Below are positions 15,000 to 16,563 of a stretch of DNA of 16,563 bases, in pieces. The notes under the pieces are model-generated. The model saw only the letters and a program-made list of their open reading frames with translations. It was not told where the DNA came from and ran no database searches. The position numbers and the translations under genes are program-made. Origin of the DNA: an uncultured Alphaproteobacteria bacterium (GTDB lineage Bacteria > Pseudomonadota > Alphaproteobacteria > Caulobacterales > Parvularculaceae); contig CALAZI010000022.1 in the NCBI GenBank assembly GCA_937895955.1, positions 1 to 16,563 of the forward strand, written 5' to 3'. Positions within the stretch are counted from its first letter, which is position 1. Each line of letters begins with the position of its first letter.

Positions 15000-16259
15000 T
15001 CAAACCGCATCGACCCAGCCGACGCCAAAGAATTTCGCATACTCGTTTAGGGCATCACGCTGTTCGTCAATATACTCAAAGCGATTGTAAATGGCATCTA
15101 GCCGGTCGCGTCGCGCTTGTCCGTGATCGAGAATTTTTCGGACGATCGATTGATCAATGCGCGCCGAGGCGGCCCATGTGGCGAACGATCGCCGAAAATC
15201 ATGGAAGCGCCATGATGTGACCGATCCGGCAAGAGTGCGATCCAGGGCCGCTTTTATCTTCGATGTCGCCTGAAGCGCGGTATCGCCCGCCCGGTTTGAA
15301 CAAAACACCAAGCGGTCAATATCGTCAGGCTCTCCGCTAAACCGGCTTTTCACGATCGAATGAGCCCGCGCGCCAAGCGGCATCATCTGGTCATTGACTT
15401 TTTGCTTCTTCATTTTCTTCGGAATCCGCCAAAGCCCGTTATCGTCGATCTGGTAGAATCGCATACTGGCGACCGTGCTGACCCGATGCGGCGTCAGCAT
15501 CAGCACCCTGACAAAGTCGCGGGCTAGCGGCGTAAGCGTTTCGCAAGCGCCCCAAATCCTCGCAAGCTCGTCCTTCGACAACACCCGATCCCGGGAGAAG
15601 TCGCTCTCATCAACGACACGGCCTAGCAGTTCAGCGGGATTGTCAATTTCATACTCCTCAACGGCCCACTTGAAAAAAGCTCGAACCGCCTCTGCATAGC
15701 GGTTCGCCATAATCGGCGATCCTCGATCCTGAATGGCTGCTTGTTGTCGCCGCAATTGCGCCAAAGACAGTTCTCCGATCCCTTGTTCTCCGTATTTTGG
15801 CGCAAGCTCGCGTCGAAGGATTCTGGGGCGTTCATGCCGCTTCCAGACCGAAGAATCTTGCTCGTGCCGGCGCGCGTATCGTTCGATCGCAGTAGCCAAG
15901 CTTACAATATTGCGTCGGCGGCCATCGGCGATCGCCGCCGCGCGGTCTTCAACCTTTAACTGAGAGGGATCTTCGCCGTCGGCGACCGCCGCCTTTGTTT
16001 TGACGGCGAGGCGCCGCGCCTCGGCAAGCGTGATCTTGCCGCCGCCTTCTCCGTATGCGCCGAGCGTGACCTTTTTCGTCTTCCGGCGGCCGGTGCCGTC
16101 GTACACGTTTGTACGATATTGCAATGCCCAGGACTTCTTCCCGTTACTCGTGACCCGAAGAACGAGTCCGAGCTCTCTGGCGTCCCAGACTTCGATCCTG
16201 CCGGCGGCGGGCGGCTTGATCGTTTTGACTTTCAGATCTGTCAGAATCTCGCTCGGCAT
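15000..16259 (-). CDS. int: P4-type tyrosine integrase
   Basis: Site-specific recombinase of 419 aa that integrates and excises the element at the tRNA-Val site. The N-terminal arm-binding domain (about 1-95; LTDLKVKTIKPPAAGRIEVW, TLGAYGEGGGKITLAEAR) is of the DUF4102 kind found in P4-like integrases. A SAM-like core-binding domain (about 118-205) and the catalytic domain follow. The visible catalytic residues are R259 (LTPHRVST), a basic cluster around 281-287 (likely the beta-hairpin Lys), H353 and R356 (RFHDFRRSFATW), H379 (LDHG) and the nucleophile Y391 (AIYNRFEYIDEQRDAL). All appear intact. The ATG at 16259 has only a weak AGGTC-like site upstream. The gene points away from the tRNA fragment, 252 nt from it. 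Confidence 0.96.
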   Translation of the reverse strand: MPSEILTDLKVKTIKPPAAGRIEVWDARELGLVLRVTSNGKKSWALQYRTNVYDGTGRRKTKKVTLGAYGEGGGKITLAEARRLAVKTKAAVADGEDPSQLKVEDRAAAIADGRRRNIVSLATAIERYARRHEQDSSVWKRHERPRILRRELAPKYGEQGIGELSLAQLRRQQAAIQDRGSPIMANRYAEAVRAFFKWAVEEYEIDNPAELLGRVVDESDFSRDRVLSKDELARIWGACETLTPLARDFVRVLMLTPHRVSTVASMRFYQIDDNGLWRIPKKMKKQKVNDQMMPLGARAHSIVKSRFSGEPDDIDRLVFCSNRAGDTALQATSKIKAALDRTLAGSVTSWRFHDFRRSFATWAASARIDQSIVRKILDHGQARRDRLDAIYNRFEYIDEQRDALNEYAKFFGVGWVDAV

Positions 16260-16262
16260 TGA

Positions 16263-16273
16263 GACCTACTGGG
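16263..16273 (-). repeat. Inverted 11-bp copy of the att-core segment before the integrase start
   Basis: On the minus strand this reads CCCAGTAGGTC, identical to plus-strand 16518-16528 inside the tRNA-Val fragment. It ends 3 nt before the integrase ATG. The match does not extend on either side. Confidence 0.6.
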
Positions 16274-16293
16274 CTCGTCCCAGCGGACCTTTC

Positions 16294-16354
16294 GGGGAAC
16301 TAGCGGGGGGACCAGATTCTCGAAATTCCGCTGGGGAACTACGCGGGGAACTAG
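16294..16354 (+). repeat. Duplicated pair of GGGGAACTAG direct repeats (candidate integrase arm sites)
   Basis: Four related decamers occur: GGGGAACTAG (16294-16303), GGGGGACCAG (16306-16315), GGGGAACTAC (16333-16342) and GGGGAACTAG (16345-16354). Within each pair the copies are exactly 12 bp apart, and the two pairs are exactly 39 bp apart. In both pairs the second copy is followed by ATTYT. Short direct repeats between an integrase start and its att core are the usual look of arm-type binding sites for the N-terminal domain. Confidence 0.65.
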
Positions 16355-16372
16355 ATTTTTCACGGCACGATT

Positions 16373-16398
16373 TTGAACGCGTTTAAATCTTGAACGCG
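16373..16398 (+). repeat. TTGAACGCG direct repeat
   Basis: Two exact copies of TTGAACGCG lie at 16373-16381 and 16390-16398, 17 bp apart, with a partial copy GAACGA at 16431-16436. They are the reverse complement of the CGTTC units found nearer the att core, so the region holds two oppositely oriented clusters of one motif. Confidence 0.55.
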
Positions 16399-16453
16399 AA
16401 GAGAATGGTACCGTAACTCCCTGAATCAATGAACGAAAAAATTTCGGCGTCGT

Positions 16454-16490
16454 CGTTCGAATGCGTTCAATCGCGTTCTATTGCGTTGCA
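16454..16490 (+). repeat. Four CGTT(C/G) units at exact 10-bp period beside the att core
   Basis: CGTTCGA (16454), CGTTCAA (16464), CGTTCTA (16474) and CGTTGCA (16484) begin exactly 10 bp apart, so they face the same side of the helix. They end about 20 bp before the tRNA-derived sequence. An array of this kind fits cooperative binding of an excisionase or integrase, but the binding protein is inferred. Confidence 0.6.
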
Positions 16491-16511
16491 AAAAAATTGG
16501 TCAAAATTTGG

Positions 16512-16556
16512 TTTACACCCAGTAGGTCGGCGGTTCGATCCCGTCACCGCCCACCA
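16512..16556 (+). tRNA. 3' fragment of tRNA-Val (anticodon TAC), attachment site attR
   Basis: This is a partial tRNA gene, not a working one. It holds an anticodon loop TTTACAC (16512-16518, anticodon TAC), the 3' anticodon-stem strand CCAGT, the variable loop AGGTC, and a good T arm: GGCGG (16529-16533), loop TTCGATC, CCGTC (16541-16545, one G-T pair). The acceptor strand ACCGCCC, A73 and an encoded CCA follow. Sequence 5' of the loop does not pair well (TTTGG against CCAGT) and no D arm or 5' acceptor strand exists upstream. The fragment therefore starts at the anticodon loop, as expected for the duplicated 3' end left by integration. The intact tRNA-Val should lie at the opposite (left) end of the element. 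Confidence 0.85.
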
Positions 16557-16563
16557 TTTTTCA

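Noticed and set aside
16241..16429. 62-codon minus-strand frame with repeated LVPR/LVPP
   Set aside because: The repeats are simply translations of the GGGGAACTAG array; it overlaps the integrase start in another frame.

Overview
The window is high-GC DNA that reads as an alphaproteobacterium, plausibly Hyphomicrobiales. This rests on base composition, the P-type trb gene order (trbB-C-D-E-J-L-F-G-I, as in Agrobacterium Ti/rhizobial systems rather than IncP order), and the DUF2274/DUF736 pair that often accompanies such islands. It appears to be the right-hand end of an integrated conjugative element or conjugative genomic island.

Layout: (1) 1-2060, the C-terminal two thirds of an RND efflux permease of the heavy-metal (CzcA/CusA-like) type, cut off by the window start and probably cargo. 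(2) 2061-2596, an intergenic stretch with no convincing gene, ending in a nested inverted repeat that runs into the start codon of the next gene. (3) 2597-14997, one uninterrupted plus-strand transfer operon: the coupling protein traG/virD4, a ribbon-helix-helix protein, trbB, trbC, trbD, trbE, trbJ, trbL, trbF, trbG, trbI, a DUF2274 protein, a DUF736 protein and an AlpA-type excisionase/regulator. Genes overlap or lie at most 24 nt apart. (4) 15000-16259 on the minus strand, a P4-type tyrosine integrase converging on the AlpA gene with a 2-nt gap. (5) 16260-16511, a control/attachment region with several repeat families. (6) 16512-16556, the 3' part of a tRNA-Val gene starting at the anticodon loop, which marks the attachment site (attR) and the end of the element.

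How the parts fit: TraG would bring a relaxosome to a mating channel made of TrbB/TrbE ATPases, TrbC pilin, TrbD/TrbL inner-membrane parts, TrbJ, and the TrbF-TrbG-TrbI (VirB8-9-10-like) core. Integrase plus the AlpA protein would control integration and excision at tRNA-Val. The relaxase, oriT, separate TrbK and TrbH genes, and the left end with the intact tRNA are not seen here. I found no clearly new defence or metabolic system. The points most worth a second look are the repeat architecture of the attachment region, the inverted copy of the att core beside the integrase start codon, the palindrome at the traG start, and the excisionase gene at the tail of the transfer operon reading into the integrase gene.
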